A stretch of 40,178 nt of DNA, from assembly GCA_946566685.1 (NCBI GenBank), contig CAMNXA010000027.1, positions 1 to 40,178 on the forward strand, given 5' to 3'. The stretch is from an uncultured Lachnospiraceae bacterium (GTDB taxonomy: Bacteria > Bacillota > Clostridia > Lachnospirales > Lachnospiraceae). The notes beneath the pieces are model-generated. The model saw only the letters and a list, made by a program, of their open reading frames with translations. It did no database searches and was not told where the DNA came from. How positions within the stretch are numbered: position 1 is the stretch's first letter; each line of letters starts with the position of its first letter. The translations under genes were made by a program, and so were the position numbers. Positions 1 to 8,083 of this stretch are shown piece after piece.

Positions 1-212
1 TCTTAACGGAATATGATGAGAAGAAACATTTGAAACATACCTTTGAGGAGGGCAGACAGGAAGGATTGGAGGAAGGACATAGGCAAGGCCGTAAAGAACT
101 CCTCCAAGAACAAATCCATAAGAAAATACTCAAAGGCAGGACCATTGCAGAAATCGCAGAGGATCTTGAGATGGAAATTTCGGTCATTGAAGAAATGGTT
201 TCAAAGAAATAG
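1..212 (+). CDS. C-terminal end of an Rpn-family (PD-(D/E)XK) nuclease/transposase-like protein, partial
   Basis: The reading frame is open from the left edge of the window (first full codon at base 3), so this is the 3' end of a gene that begins outside. The visible 69 or so residues start with LTEYDEKKHLKHTFEEGRQEG and continue with glycine/glutamate/arginine-rich helix (EEGxxEGxxEGHRQG), then a short helix-turn-like tail ending in EEMVSKK. This tail type is well known at the C-terminus of Rpn recombination-promoting nuclease / PDDEXK transposase-family proteins of Clostridia. The catalytic core is not in the window, so the family call rests only on the tail. Confidence in coding is good, in identity moderate. 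Confidence 0.6.
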   Translation, partial: LTEYDEKKHLKHTFEEGRQEGLEEGHRQGRKELLQEQIHKKILKGRTIAEIAEDLEMEISVIEEMVSKK

Positions 213-220
213 TCAGAGAA

Positions 221-246
221 CAGGCGGCGCCGTAAAGCGCCGCCTG
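221..246. terminator. GC-rich hairpin between convergent genes, probable bidirectional terminator
   Basis: A perfect 10-bp stem (CAGGCGGCGC / GCGCCGCCTG) closes a 6-base loop. It lies 9 bases after the stop of the left-edge gene and about 50 bases beyond the stop of the oleate hydratase gene coming from the other side. Read on the minus strand the stem is followed by a U-rich stretch (TTCTCTGACTATTTC). On the plus strand no clean T-run follows. Confidence 0.6.
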
Positions 247-295
247 AATCTATACCTTTGCCCAAAAACTCTCCTATTATGGTATAGTTTATATC

Positions 296-2317
296 TTACA
301 TCCCCTCTTTTATCACGCCCTGATCGCGCATCACTTTCTCGATTGCTGTCCCGCTGATAAAGTGTAACAGCAGCTTTTTCATCGGATTCAAAGGCCCTAA
401 GTTAATCTCCAGCGGAGATTTGCCGTCCATCAGTTTCACACTGCTGGAGAGCAGTTCCCTGATATCGTAGACGCTGCCCCACACTTCCGGTACGCCGCGG
501 TCTACACCCAGCAGGCCATACACTGCTTCCATTGCCGTCCTGACTGAATACTCGGTCGTAAAGACGGTATCTCTCGGTGTCTGGGCAAACTGACCCAGGA
601 AGGCAAAGTTCACACAGCCATCAGGAATCACATCCGGACGATCCCCTGCCGTTCTCGGCATAAAGAAGGCGGTGATATAAGGCATCATGGTAGGTACACA
701 TACAGCGCTGTGCTCCGCCAGTTCCTCAATCTGCTCCTCCGGTACACCCAGATGATAGAGCCACTCTTCGGTAATCTCCTTACCGGTACACTCTTTCATG
801 GGCTTTTTCACATAGTCGCCCGGCACATCCGTAAAGAGGCCGTACACCCATACGCAGACCTGATCCTTATCCTGATCCTTAAACTGTCCCTGCCTGTTGA
901 TGGTCCAGCTGAGCAGCCATGCGGAATCCTGACAGCTCACAATACCGCCTGTGACCACCTTCCCGCTCTTTGGATCGCGCTTGCAGATGTTCTTGATATA
1001 AGGAAGAATCTTATCATCCAAAGTAGTGACTGTGGCAGATTCCCAGTTTGTCTTAGCCACATCCGAACAGAATTTCTCCGGCCGCCCAAAGGAAGGATCC
1101 TGCCTGGCAATATTTTTCCAGAGACTCCAACAGCCGCTGGTGCGCACCTCCGCATCGCCATTGGGCGCATGGTTCTGATCACCATAGATCGTGCCTTCCG
1201 TACAGCTTCCATTGGTCACAAACACCAGGTCATTCTCGGTTAACATAATACCTTTTTCCACACCCTTGACTTTACACTCGATGGCCTTGGCAATCTTCTT
1301 GTCTCCCTCAAAACCGAAGATGACGTTGGTCACTTCCGTGTTGAACTGGAAATCCACGCCCACTTCCTCAAGGTACTTCTGCATAGGCAGGATCAGGGAA
1401 TCATACTGGTTATACTTGGTAAACTTGAGGGCGCTGAAATCCGGCAGACCCGCAATATGATGAATGAAGCGCTGGAAGTAAAGTTTCATCTCCAGAGCGC
1501 TGTGCCAGTTTTCGAAAGCAAACATGGTTCTCCAATACAGCCAGAACGTGGAATCAAATACTTCCTCATCAAACACATCCTCAATGGTCTTATCATAGAG
1601 ATCCTCATCCTTTGTCATAAAGAGTTTCATGATCTCCATACAACCCTTCTGGCTTAAGTTAAACCTGCCGTCCGTATGGGCATCCTCACCGCGGTTCTTC
1701 GTTGCCCGGCAAAGAGAATAGTTGGGATCTTCCTTGTTCAGCCAATAATATTCATCCAGCACTGACACCCCCGGCGTCTCTATGGATGGAATACTGCGGA
1801 ACAGATCCCACAGGCATTCAAAATGGTTCTCCATCTCTCTGCCGCCGCGCATCACATATCCCCTGGTAGCATCGTAGATACCGTCACAGGCGCCGCCTGC
1901 AATATCCATGGACTCCAGGATATGAATGTGGCTGCCAGGCATCTGTCCGTCACGAACCAGAAAACATGCCGCCGCCAGAGAGGCAAGACCACTGCCCACG
2001 ATATAAGCGTTTTTTTCATCTACGCCTTCCGGTTTTCTGGGTTTTGCAAAAGCCTCATAGTTCCCGTTCGTATAATAGATACCCTTGCTGTTCTTATCAA
2101 ACCTGCCAAGTTCTGTGTTGCGGTAATCCAGATCCGTATAGGTCGTCTTTTTCCCATGGCTCTTGCCTGCGGCCTGCACTTTCTCCTTGAGATTTCCGCC
2201 TGTGCCCTGTGTCTTTTCTCCGCCTGCCTGCTTATGATTCTTCGCCGCCAGTGCCACTCCCGCACCTGCTGCCGCCACTGCTGCTACACCGAGTCCGATA
2301 CTTTTTTTGTCTGCCAT
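296..2317 (-). CDS. ohyA: Oleate hydratase (MCRA family flavoprotein) with hydrophobic N-terminal extension
   Basis: It adds water across the cis-9 double bond of oleic/linoleic acid to give 10-hydroxy fatty acids, an FAD-dependent detoxification of unsaturated fatty acids. The start was set at the ATG preceded by AGGAAAGGTGG. An in-frame upstream start lacks such a site. The 673-residue product has an FAD-binding motif YIVGSGLASLAAA near residues 105-117 and family blocks GGREMENHFECLWDLF, TMFAFENWHSALEMK, LPDFSALKFTKYNQYDS, CSWLLSW-like and FLGQFAQTPRDTVFTTEYSVR. These match the MCRA/oleate hydratase family over its whole length. Family members are usually about 565-590 residues. The extra length is an N-terminal Ala/Gly/Val-rich helix (about residues 6-25), then a Lys/Gly/Gln linker to about residue 58. 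This may be a membrane anchor (inference). A TetR-type regulator sits just upstream on the same strand. Confidence 0.95.
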   Translation of the reverse strand: MADKKSIGLGVAAVAAAGAGVALAAKNHKQAGGEKTQGTGGNLKEKVQAAGKSHGKKTTYTDLDYRNTELGRFDKNSKGIYYTNGNYEAFAKPRKPEGVDEKNAYIVGSGLASLAAACFLVRDGQMPGSHIHILESMDIAGGACDGIYDATRGYVMRGGREMENHFECLWDLFRSIPSIETPGVSVLDEYYWLNKEDPNYSLCRATKNRGEDAHTDGRFNLSQKGCMEIMKLFMTKDEDLYDKTIEDVFDEEVFDSTFWLYWRTMFAFENWHSALEMKLYFQRFIHHIAGLPDFSALKFTKYNQYDSLILPMQKYLEEVGVDFQFNTEVTNVIFGFEGDKKIAKAIECKVKGVEKGIMLTENDLVFVTNGSCTEGTIYGDQNHAPNGDAEVRTSGCWSLWKNIARQDPSFGRPEKFCSDVAKTNWESATVTTLDDKILPYIKNICKRDPKSGKVVTGGIVSCQDSAWLLSWTINRQGQFKDQDKDQVCVWVYGLFTDVPGDYVKKPMKECTGKEITEEWLYHLGVPEEQIEELAEHSAVCVPTMMPYITAFFMPRTAGDRPDVIPDGCVNFAFLGQFAQTPRDTVFTTEYSVRTAMEAVYGLLGVDRGVPEVWGSVYDIRELLSSSVKLMDGKSPLEINLGPLNPMKKLLLHFISGTAIEKVMRDQGVIKEGM

Positions 2318-2406
2318 AATAGTTCCACCTTTCCTGATACCGGCCGGCGGAATGATTTCCACCACAATATTTCCGCCGCCGTCTGTTTTCCTGACTTGTT
2401 ATGGCT

Positions 2407-2435
2407 ATCATAAACGCTTTTCCTGTCTAATCCAA
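2407..2435 (-). promoter_or_regulatory. Candidate promoter of the oleate hydratase gene
   Basis: On the minus strand a -35-like TTGGAT (2430-2435) and a -10-like TATGAT (2407-2412) are separated by 17 bases. The 5' leader to the ATG at 2317 would be about 85 bases. The -35 is a weak match. Confidence 0.4.
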
Positions 2436-2438
2436 TTA

Positions 2439-2485
2439 ACAAAACAGGCAGAATGATAAACATTTTATCACTCTGCCCTTTTTGT
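2439..2485 (-). terminator. Long AT-rich inverted repeat between the tetR-type gene and ohyA (terminator and/or operator)
   Basis: The arms ACAAAACAGGCAGAATGATAAA and its near-complement flank a 3-base loop, with 19 of 22 positions pairing. The core GGCAGA(A/G)TGATAAA arms are 14 bp with one mismatch. A-rich and T-rich flanks make it a plausible intrinsic terminator of the regulator gene. It also lies just upstream of the candidate ohyA -35 box, so binding of the TetR-type protein here is possible. Confidence 0.55.
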
Positions 2486-2556
2486 AAAGTATCACGGTTA
2501 TATTTTATAAAATTACACTGCATTCCTATTTTCCAAATCAATTCCCTTGAAAACGC

Positions 2557-3120
2557 CTAATTTTCTTCAAAATTATGGATCGACTGGGCAATATTTCCGT
2601 GCAGCATGACGCTTATTTTATCCACGATTTCCACATAGTCCTGCTTCATACCGCGCCCGATCCAGTCCAGCATGATGCCCACAAACCCATATTTATAAAA
2701 CTCTGCTATAAAAGCTTTGTTCTCCTGGGCCAGGGAACGACCCGCACATTTTTCCTCCACCACATCCGCCAACAGGCTGTAGGTGAGTTTATAGAGATAG
2801 CTTTCAATCTTTTCCCTGCTGATACTGCGGTACACATTCTGAATAAAAGCCTTATTCTCCATGACCGCCTCAAAGACCTGGCACATGCCCTCCTGCCAGG
2901 TATCGTATGTCTTTTTACCCTGCAATGCTTTCGTACCGTCCTCTACACAGATCCATTCCACCAGATCATAGATATCCCTGAAATGATAGTAAAATGCCAT
3001 CCTGCTGATACCGCAGTCTGCTGTGAGATCGTTGATCGTAATCTTATCCAGTGTTTTCGTTCCAAGAAGTTTTTTAAGTGATGCTTCCAGCGCCAGTTTC
3101 GTGCTGTTTGTATTGGTCAT
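2557..3120 (-). CDS. TetR/AcrR-type transcriptional regulator
   Basis: The protein has 187 residues when started at MTNTNSTK, which follows a strong GGGAGGCAGG site. An in-frame start 11 codons upstream has no comparable site. The N-terminal HTH reads LDKITINDLTADCGISRMAFYYHFRDIYDLVEWI, the usual TetR helix-turn-helix signature (DIxxxxGISRxxFYYHF). The C-terminal part, with TYDTWQEGMCQVF and YKYGFVGIMLDWIGRGMK, resembles the DhaS-like / TetR_C_8 group, often found in Firmicutes. The ligand cannot be read from sequence. It lies 240 bases upstream of ohyA in the same direction with an inverted repeat between, so control of fatty-acid hydration is the simplest guess. Confidence 0.88.
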   Translation of the reverse strand: MTNTNSTKLALEASLKKLLGTKTLDKITINDLTADCGISRMAFYYHFRDIYDLVEWICVEDGTKALQGKKTYDTWQEGMCQVFEAVMENKAFIQNVYRSISREKIESYLYKLTYSLLADVVEEKCAGRSLAQENKAFIAEFYKYGFVGIMLDWIGRGMKQDYVEIVDKISVMLHGNIAQSIHNFEEN

Positions 3121-3194
3121 ATCCTGCCTCCCTGTCCTATAACCTGCATCCATATCCTGTTTTAGGATTCACCTAAACCCTTTTGCAGAAATTT

Positions 3195-4550
3195 TTAAAT
3201 TAATCCCTGTATCAAAAGAATGAGTATCAATACCGGCAGTACCACCTGGAAATACGGTTTCAGCCATTTTTTCAACTTAATGCCATTGCCCGCATTGGCT
3301 TCCTCAAAGTACTTGTCAAAGCCCCAGCCCCAACGGGTAACACAGAACAACAGATACACCAGGGAGCCAATCGGCAGAAGAAGGTTACTGACCAGGAAAT
3401 CCTCGCTGTCAAGCACATCCCTGCCTCCTATGATATGTACTGCACTCCACACATTATACCCCAACACGCAGGGCAGACTTGCCACGGCAATAAATATACC
3501 ATTGATCAGTGCCGCCTTCTTCCGTTTCCAGCCAAAGGTATCAATGCAGAAAGAAAGCAGGTTCTCAAACACCGCAAGCACTGTGGAAAAACTGGCAAAA
3601 GTCATGAACAGGAAAAATAATGTGCCCCATAACCGCCCGCCGGACATATTGACAAACACATTGGGCAGTGTCACGAAAATAAGGGACGGCCCGGCATCGG
3701 GTTTTACCCCAAAGGAGAAACAGGCCGGGAAGATGATCAGTCCTGACATAAACGCCACAAAGGTATCCAGCCCGCAGATCCGCACGGCCTCCCCCGCCAG
3801 CGTATTATCCTTATTCATATAACTGCCGAAAATCTCCATGGCTCCCACGCCAAGGCTCAGTGTAAAAAACGCCTGATTCATCGCTTCTGCAATCACAGTG
3901 CCAAGTCCCCGTTTGGCCACATTCGCCACACTGGGCATCAGATAGAAGGAAAGACCTTCTCCTGCCCCCGGCAGCATAAGGCTGTGTACGCCCAGCACAA
4001 GAATCAGAACAAGAAGTGCTGCCATCATATACTTGCTGATCCGCTCCAATCCTTTTTGCAGACCAAAACTACACACCAGAAATCCCAGCACCACCACAGC
4101 AAGCATCCAGCCGCCCATCTCAATGGGAGAGGCTAATAATGTGGCAAAGACATCACCCACTAACGCAACGTCCATACCGGATTGGAATGTTCCCGTAAGG
4201 AATTTGAAGAAATATCCCACCATCCAGCCTGAGACTGTTGTGTAATACATCATCAAAAGACAGCAGCCAATCATACAGAACCACCCGTGGATATGCCATT
4301 TGCTGCCCGGCTTTTCCAATGCCTTATAAGCAAGCACCGCACTCTTCCTGCTGGCACGTCCCACGGCAAACTCCATGGTCAATACCGGCACACCCATACA
4401 GAGCAAAAACAACAGATAAAACAGCACAAAGAAACCGCCGCCATTCTCTCCCACCACATAGGGGAATCTCCATACATTGCCTATACCGATCGCGCAGCCG
4501 GCGCTCACCAGCAAAAATCCCAGACGGGATTGAAAAGTTTCTCGTTTCAT
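3195..4550 (-). CDS. Neurotransmitter:sodium symporter (NSS/SNF) family transporter
   Basis: The family couples uptake of amino acids or related amines to sodium. The chosen start gives MKRETFQSRLGFLLVSAGCAIGIGNVWRFPYV, the hallmark TM1 of NSS proteins with the unwound GNVWRFP segment that binds Na+ and substrate. In-frame codons upstream have weaker context. The remaining sequence (451 residues) has about 11 hydrophobic spans, including YYTTVSGW (TM3), QAFFTLSLGVGAMEIFGSY (TM6) and FASFSTVLAVFENLL (TM8). A GGAG motif lies 12 bases before the ATG. The substrate is unknown. Bacterial relatives include LeuT and tyrosine/tryptophan transporters. It stands alone, transcribed toward tetR. Confidence 0.92.
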   Translation of the reverse strand: MKRETFQSRLGFLLVSAGCAIGIGNVWRFPYVVGENGGGFFVLFYLLFLLCMGVPVLTMEFAVGRASRKSAVLAYKALEKPGSKWHIHGWFCMIGCCLLMMYYTTVSGWMVGYFFKFLTGTFQSGMDVALVGDVFATLLASPIEMGGWMLAVVVLGFLVCSFGLQKGLERISKYMMAALLVLILVLGVHSLMLPGAGEGLSFYLMPSVANVAKRGLGTVIAEAMNQAFFTLSLGVGAMEIFGSYMNKDNTLAGEAVRICGLDTFVAFMSGLIIFPACFSFGVKPDAGPSLIFVTLPNVFVNMSGGRLWGTLFFLFMTFASFSTVLAVFENLLSFCIDTFGWKRKKAALINGIFIAVASLPCVLGYNVWSAVHIIGGRDVLDSEDFLVSNLLLPIGSLVYLLFCVTRWGWGFDKYFEEANAGNGIKLKKWLKPYFQVVLPVLILILLIQGLI

Positions 4551-4928
4551 AGTCGTCAATTTCTCCTGTCGTTTTATCATCTCAATCTTCAATTCCTTCA
4601 ATTTCCATAATGCTTTCTATGGCTACTTTATCCTATCATCCATTTCTTGTCAAGCATATCGCCCGCTTAGTCTTGTTGTCTTTACATTAATCGAGTGACT
4701 GTTTATTGTGCATTCTATAATTAACCATCTGTAAATGGAATGACCAGTTTCCCCTTTTATTTCGCAAAAGTATTGAATTTTCGGCAAAAAGAAGTATAAT
4801 GAAAAACAATAAGTCAATAGCAGCACATTGCTGTTGCAGGTAACACTTGAAGTCGCGCAATACTTTGTCCGCTGCTTTGGCATTCACATTTACATAGGTA
4901 TATATAATTTAAGGGGGATCATCAGGTA
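4551..4928. other. Intergenic region between divergent transporter and chemoreceptor genes
   Basis: I see no credible gene. The stretch holds the 5' leader of the transporter gene and, on the plus strand, the chemoreceptor promoter and a roughly 120-base leader. Two short open frames here have no ribosome binding site and no family look. Confidence 0.5.
4773..4800 (+). promoter_or_regulatory. Candidate promoter of the chemoreceptor gene
   Basis: TTGAAT (4773-4778) and a perfect TATAAT (4795-4800) are 16 bases apart. It looks like a vegetative sigma-A promoter rather than a sigma-28 flagellar promoter. Confidence 0.5.
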
Positions 4929-6665
4929 ATGAGCAAGGAAAAAGGTATGCAAACCAATCAAAACAAAACTGAAACCAGGGAAAGTATTGAAAAGAAACTG
5001 ACACGTTCTATCTTCAGGGTATCCACTATCATAGCCGCGGCGGCAGTGCTTGGCGTAATTGCCATGATCGTCATATCCGCCCGGTATTCCTATGCATTAC
5101 ATAACTTTGGATTTGCGCAGGGAGATATCGGAAAAGCTATGTTTGAATTCGCTGATATACGGTCTTCGCTTCGGGCCGCCATCGGATATGATGACCAGTC
5201 TGCCATCGATACTGTCGTAAAACAGCATGAGGAAGCTATCGCTCTATTCAATGAATATTTTGCACAGGTCGAGAAAACCGTTGTCTCCGAGGATGGCCGC
5301 ACAACTTATGATGCCATCAAGTCCGAACTGGATGCTTACTGGGCGCTGGATGCAAAGATCATGCAGCTTGGCGCAACAACAGACCGGGAACAGTGTGTAC
5401 AGGCACAGAATCTTGCACTCAGTGAATTATCCGGTGCCTACAGCAGCATTTATGATAAACTGGAAGAGCTTTTGGATGTAAAGGTTGAGCAGGGTAACAG
5501 TCTTGCCACAGCCCTGACGATCATTCAGTATATTCTTGTGGTTGCCATTCTGGCCCTAATTGCTTTTGCCATGGTATTATCTACGAAAATCGGCAGAAAG
5601 ATTGCAAAAAGGATTTCTGAACCTTTAAGAATGCTTGGGGAACGTCTTGAAACATTTGCAGCCGGAGATCTGTCTACTCCGTTTCCGCAGATTGAAACTG
5701 GAGATGAAGTGGAGGATATGGGAACTGACGCCAGAGAAATGGCTGACAACCTTGATGCCATCATTCTGGATATCGGTGAGGTCCTTGGTGAGATGGCAGG
5801 TGGAAACTATACCGTCAGATCGAAAGCCGCAGAGCGTTATACGGGAGATTTTCAGAAGCTGTATGACTCTATGCGCGGTCTGAGAGACCAGATGACTGAA
5901 ACGCTGTTGTCCATCGGTGATGCCGCTAATCAGGTATCCGCCGGTTCCGAGGAACTGGCTACAGCTTCACAGTCTCTTGCAGAGGGCGCTACAGATCAGG
6001 CCAATGCAGTGGCTGAACTCCATGCCGCCATTTCCGGCATCACTACCAATATGGAATCAGGTGCTGAAAGCGCAGAAGAAACTTATGATAAAGCGCAGAA
6101 ATATGCGGATGAGGCCGATGCAAGCCGTCAGCAGATGAATACCATGATGAATGCTATGGAACGGATCAACGAATCCTCCACCAAGATCGGAGACATTATT
6201 TCTGAAATTGAATCCATTGCCGATCAGACGAATCTGCTTTCCCTGAACGCTTCCATCGAAGCTGCCCGTGCAGGAGAATCCGGACGCGGCTTCGCAGTGG
6301 TAGCTAACCAGATCAGAGAACTGGCAGATCAGAGCGCTAAAGCTGCCGTAGACACCAGAGATCTGATCGAAGCATCCATCCGTGAAGTTACCAAAGGAAA
6401 CACCGTGGCAAGCCAGGCTGCAAGTTCGATTGAATCCGTTGTGGATGGCATCAAGCAGATTGCCGATTTCTCCAGAAATCTGAAAGATATGATGGAAGAA
6501 CAGTCCGAGGCAATGCGTCAGGCCGAGATTGGTGTCAATCAGATATCCAGCGTAGTGGAGAGCAATGCCGCAACTGCCGAGGAGGCTTCTGCAACCAGCG
6601 AAGAGTTGTCCGCTCAGGCTACCATGTTAGATCAGCTTGTGAAACAGTTTGAATTGATCAAATAA
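4929..6665 (+). CDS. Methyl-accepting chemotaxis protein
   Basis: This 578-residue transmembrane receptor passes a signal to CheA/CheW. TM1 is at about 31-50, an extracytoplasmic helical sensor of the four-helix-bundle type at 51-193, and TM2 at about 194-217. HAMP is at about 218-272 ([21 protein letters not shown]). A long coiled-coil signalling domain follows, with the conserved hairpin tip [42 protein letters not shown] at about 428-469. An AGGGGG site lies about 12 bases before ATG. No che genes are in the window, so it is an orphan receptor. The ligand is unknown. Confidence 0.95.
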   Translation: MSKEKGMQTNQNKTETRESIEKKLTRSIFRVSTIIAAAAVLGVIAMIVISARYSYALHNFGFAQGDIGKAMFEFADIRSSLRAAIGYDDQSAIDTVVKQHEEAIALFNEYFAQVEKTVVSEDGRTTYDAIKSELDAYWALDAKIMQLGATTDREQCVQAQNLALSELSGAYSSIYDKLEELLDVKVEQGNSLATALTIIQYILVVAILALIAFAMVLSTKIGRKIAKRISEPLRMLGERLETFAAGDLSTPFPQIETGDEVEDMGTDAREMADNLDAIILDIGEVLGEMAGGNYTVRSKAAERYTGDFQKLYDSMRGLRDQMTETLLSIGDAANQVSAGSEELATASQSLAEGATDQANAVAELHAAISGITTNMESGAESAEETYDKAQKYADEADASRQQMNTMMNAMERINESSTKIGDIISEIESIADQTNLLSLNASIEAARAGESGRGFAVVANQIRELADQSAKAAVDTRDLIEASIREVTKGNTVASQAASSIESVVDGIKQIADFSRNLKDMMEEQSEAMRQAEIGVNQISSVVESNAATAEEASATSEELSAQATMLDQLVKQFELIK

Positions 6666-6683
6666 CAAAAAGATTTCTTATAA

Positions 6684-6725
6684 TAAAAAAGAAGCGGGTT
6701 GGTTGACCATCCGCTTCTTTTTTGT
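6684..6725 (+). terminator. Rho-independent terminator of the chemoreceptor gene
   Basis: GAAGCGG...CCGCTTC with an inner TGGT/ACCA pairing is followed by a run of T (CTTCTTTTTTG), 20-odd bases past the stop codon. The A-rich left flank makes it nearly symmetrical. Confidence 0.9.
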
Positions 6726-6778
6726 TGTTTCATTTTTGTTTCTCCGATAAATTCATATACTTTTTTTCTGTATTGCTG

Positions 6779-6784
6779 TATAAT
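6779..6784 (+). promoter_or_regulatory. -10 like box upstream of the GGDEF gene
   Basis: A perfect TATAAT lies about 60 bases before the ATG. I do not see a good -35 at the proper distance, so an activator may be needed or this is chance. Confidence 0.3.
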
Positions 6785-6842
6785 AGGTGCATATCCATAG
6801 AAAGTCCCATCATAATCCGGTTCATCTGAAAGGAGATACGGA

Positions 6843-8069
6843 ATGGATCATACAACAGTGAAGAAAAATCTGCTTTTTATAGATAACAACCAATCATGTG
6901 AAGAACTCTGCCAGATTCTTGGTGACGAATACCATATAACAATTGTAAAGAATATGGATGACGCAAGCGATATCCTGAAAGACAATCACATAGATATCCA
7001 CGCTCTCCTGATCAATGCTGACTTACAGGAAGATGTTCATAAGGCTGTTCAATTTGTAAAAGCCAGCAAATCCCTTATTTCCATACCAATTCTTATTTTC
7101 GCCGATGACGATGGCCCTGATGACAGATTTGCATGTCTCGGATCCGGTGTTATCGATTGCATTTCCAGACCCTATATCAGCCATATTATTAAAAACAGGA
7201 TTGCAAATGCAATTTCCTTTACAGATTCCATGACCTTCTACGGAATCGAAAAGATACTCAAACGACTGCCGTCCAATATTTTTCTCAAGGATAATGAGTG
7301 CCGCTATATTTTCGCGACAAAGTATTGGCATCATCTAAAAAAATCAGATGACCCAAATTGGTCAATCCGGGGGAAAATCGATCCTGAAGTACGCAAGGAT
7401 AAGCAAAACGCTATAGAAGCGCATAAAAAAGATATGGAAATCATTGCTACCGGAGAGGGCGCAACCTACACGATTGAGATCAATGAGAACGGGATCCAGG
7501 AATTTTTCCAGATCATAAAACAGCCTCTCTTTAATGAAGAGGGCGCTGTTACCGGTATCATTGGCCTGATCAATAACGTGACAGAGTATGAATTGCTGAA
7601 AAAGAAACTCCGGCAGCAGGCAATCACCGATGAACTGACAGGTCTTTATAACAGGGCGTTTCTGGATGAATTTATCAAAACACACAATGATACCTGCTAT
7701 CCAATCGCCATTATCTCTGCCGATTGTGATGGGCTCAAAGAAATAAACGATACATATGGACACCTTGCGGGAGATGAATATATCAAAGCTACCGTAAGCC
7801 TTTTTAAAATGGTCCTGCCAGAAGATCGCATCTTGTTCCGCATGGGCGGGGATGAGTTTGTTGTTCTCCTGCCGTCTACTTCAGAGGAGACAGCACTATC
7901 GCTCGTAGAACAGCTGAAAGAGAAGGAGAAACTATTCCTCATAGAAAATCAGCAGTTAAGCGTCTCATTTGGCGTGTCTGTCATGAACAGCAATGCAGAC
8001 AGCTTCCACAAATATATTGCCGAATCAGACAGAAATATGTATCTTGAAAAGAAGCAGAAAAAGGGATGA
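6843..8069 (+). CDS. Diguanylate cyclase with degenerate receiver and PAS domains (REC*-PAS-GGDEF)
   Basis: It is predicted to make cyclic di-GMP. The 408-residue cytoplasmic protein starts after AAAGGAGATACGG. Residues 9-125 have the shape of a response-regulator receiver (LLFIDNNQS, LLINADLQ, IPILIFADDD, CISRPYIS). The phospho-acceptor position reads Asn (about N58) and the conserved Lys-Pro is Arg-Pro (109-110), so it probably is not phosphorylated in the usual way. Residues about 137-250 form a PAS domain (RLPSNIFLKDNECRYIF, then the QPLFNEEGAVTGIIGLINNVTEYE tail). Residues 262-405 are GGDEF with TDELTGLYNR, DCDGLKEINDTYGHLAGDEY and an intact MGGDEF at 334-339. The inhibitory I-site RxxD is absent (PEDR at that position), so product inhibition is not expected. 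Confidence 0.93.
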   Translation: MDHTTVKKNLLFIDNNQSCEELCQILGDEYHITIVKNMDDASDILKDNHIDIHALLINADLQEDVHKAVQFVKASKSLISIPILIFADDDGPDDRFACLGSGVIDCISRPYISHIIKNRIANAISFTDSMTFYGIEKILKRLPSNIFLKDNECRYIFATKYWHHLKKSDDPNWSIRGKIDPEVRKDKQNAIEAHKKDMEIIATGEGATYTIEINENGIQEFFQIIKQPLFNEEGAVTGIIGLINNVTEYELLKKKLRQQAITDELTGLYNRAFLDEFIKTHNDTCYPIAIISADCDGLKEINDTYGHLAGDEYIKATVSLFKMVLPEDRILFRMGGDEFVVLLPSTSEETALSLVEQLKEKEKLFLIENQQLSVSFGVSVMNSNADSFHKYIAESDRNMYLEKKQKKG

Positions 8070-8083
8070 GTATTTTACTGTTC

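Noticed and set aside
1823..2413. A 196-codon plus-strand frame opposite ohyA.
   Set aside because: It is a shadow of the strongly supported oleate hydratase gene and has no ribosome site.
4650..4887. Two short minus-strand frames in the gap before the chemoreceptor gene.
   Set aside because: No ribosome site, and they overlap the chemoreceptor promoter.
4801..4928. A c-di-GMP riboswitch in the chemoreceptor leader.
   Set aside because: The characteristic core sequences of class I or II are absent.
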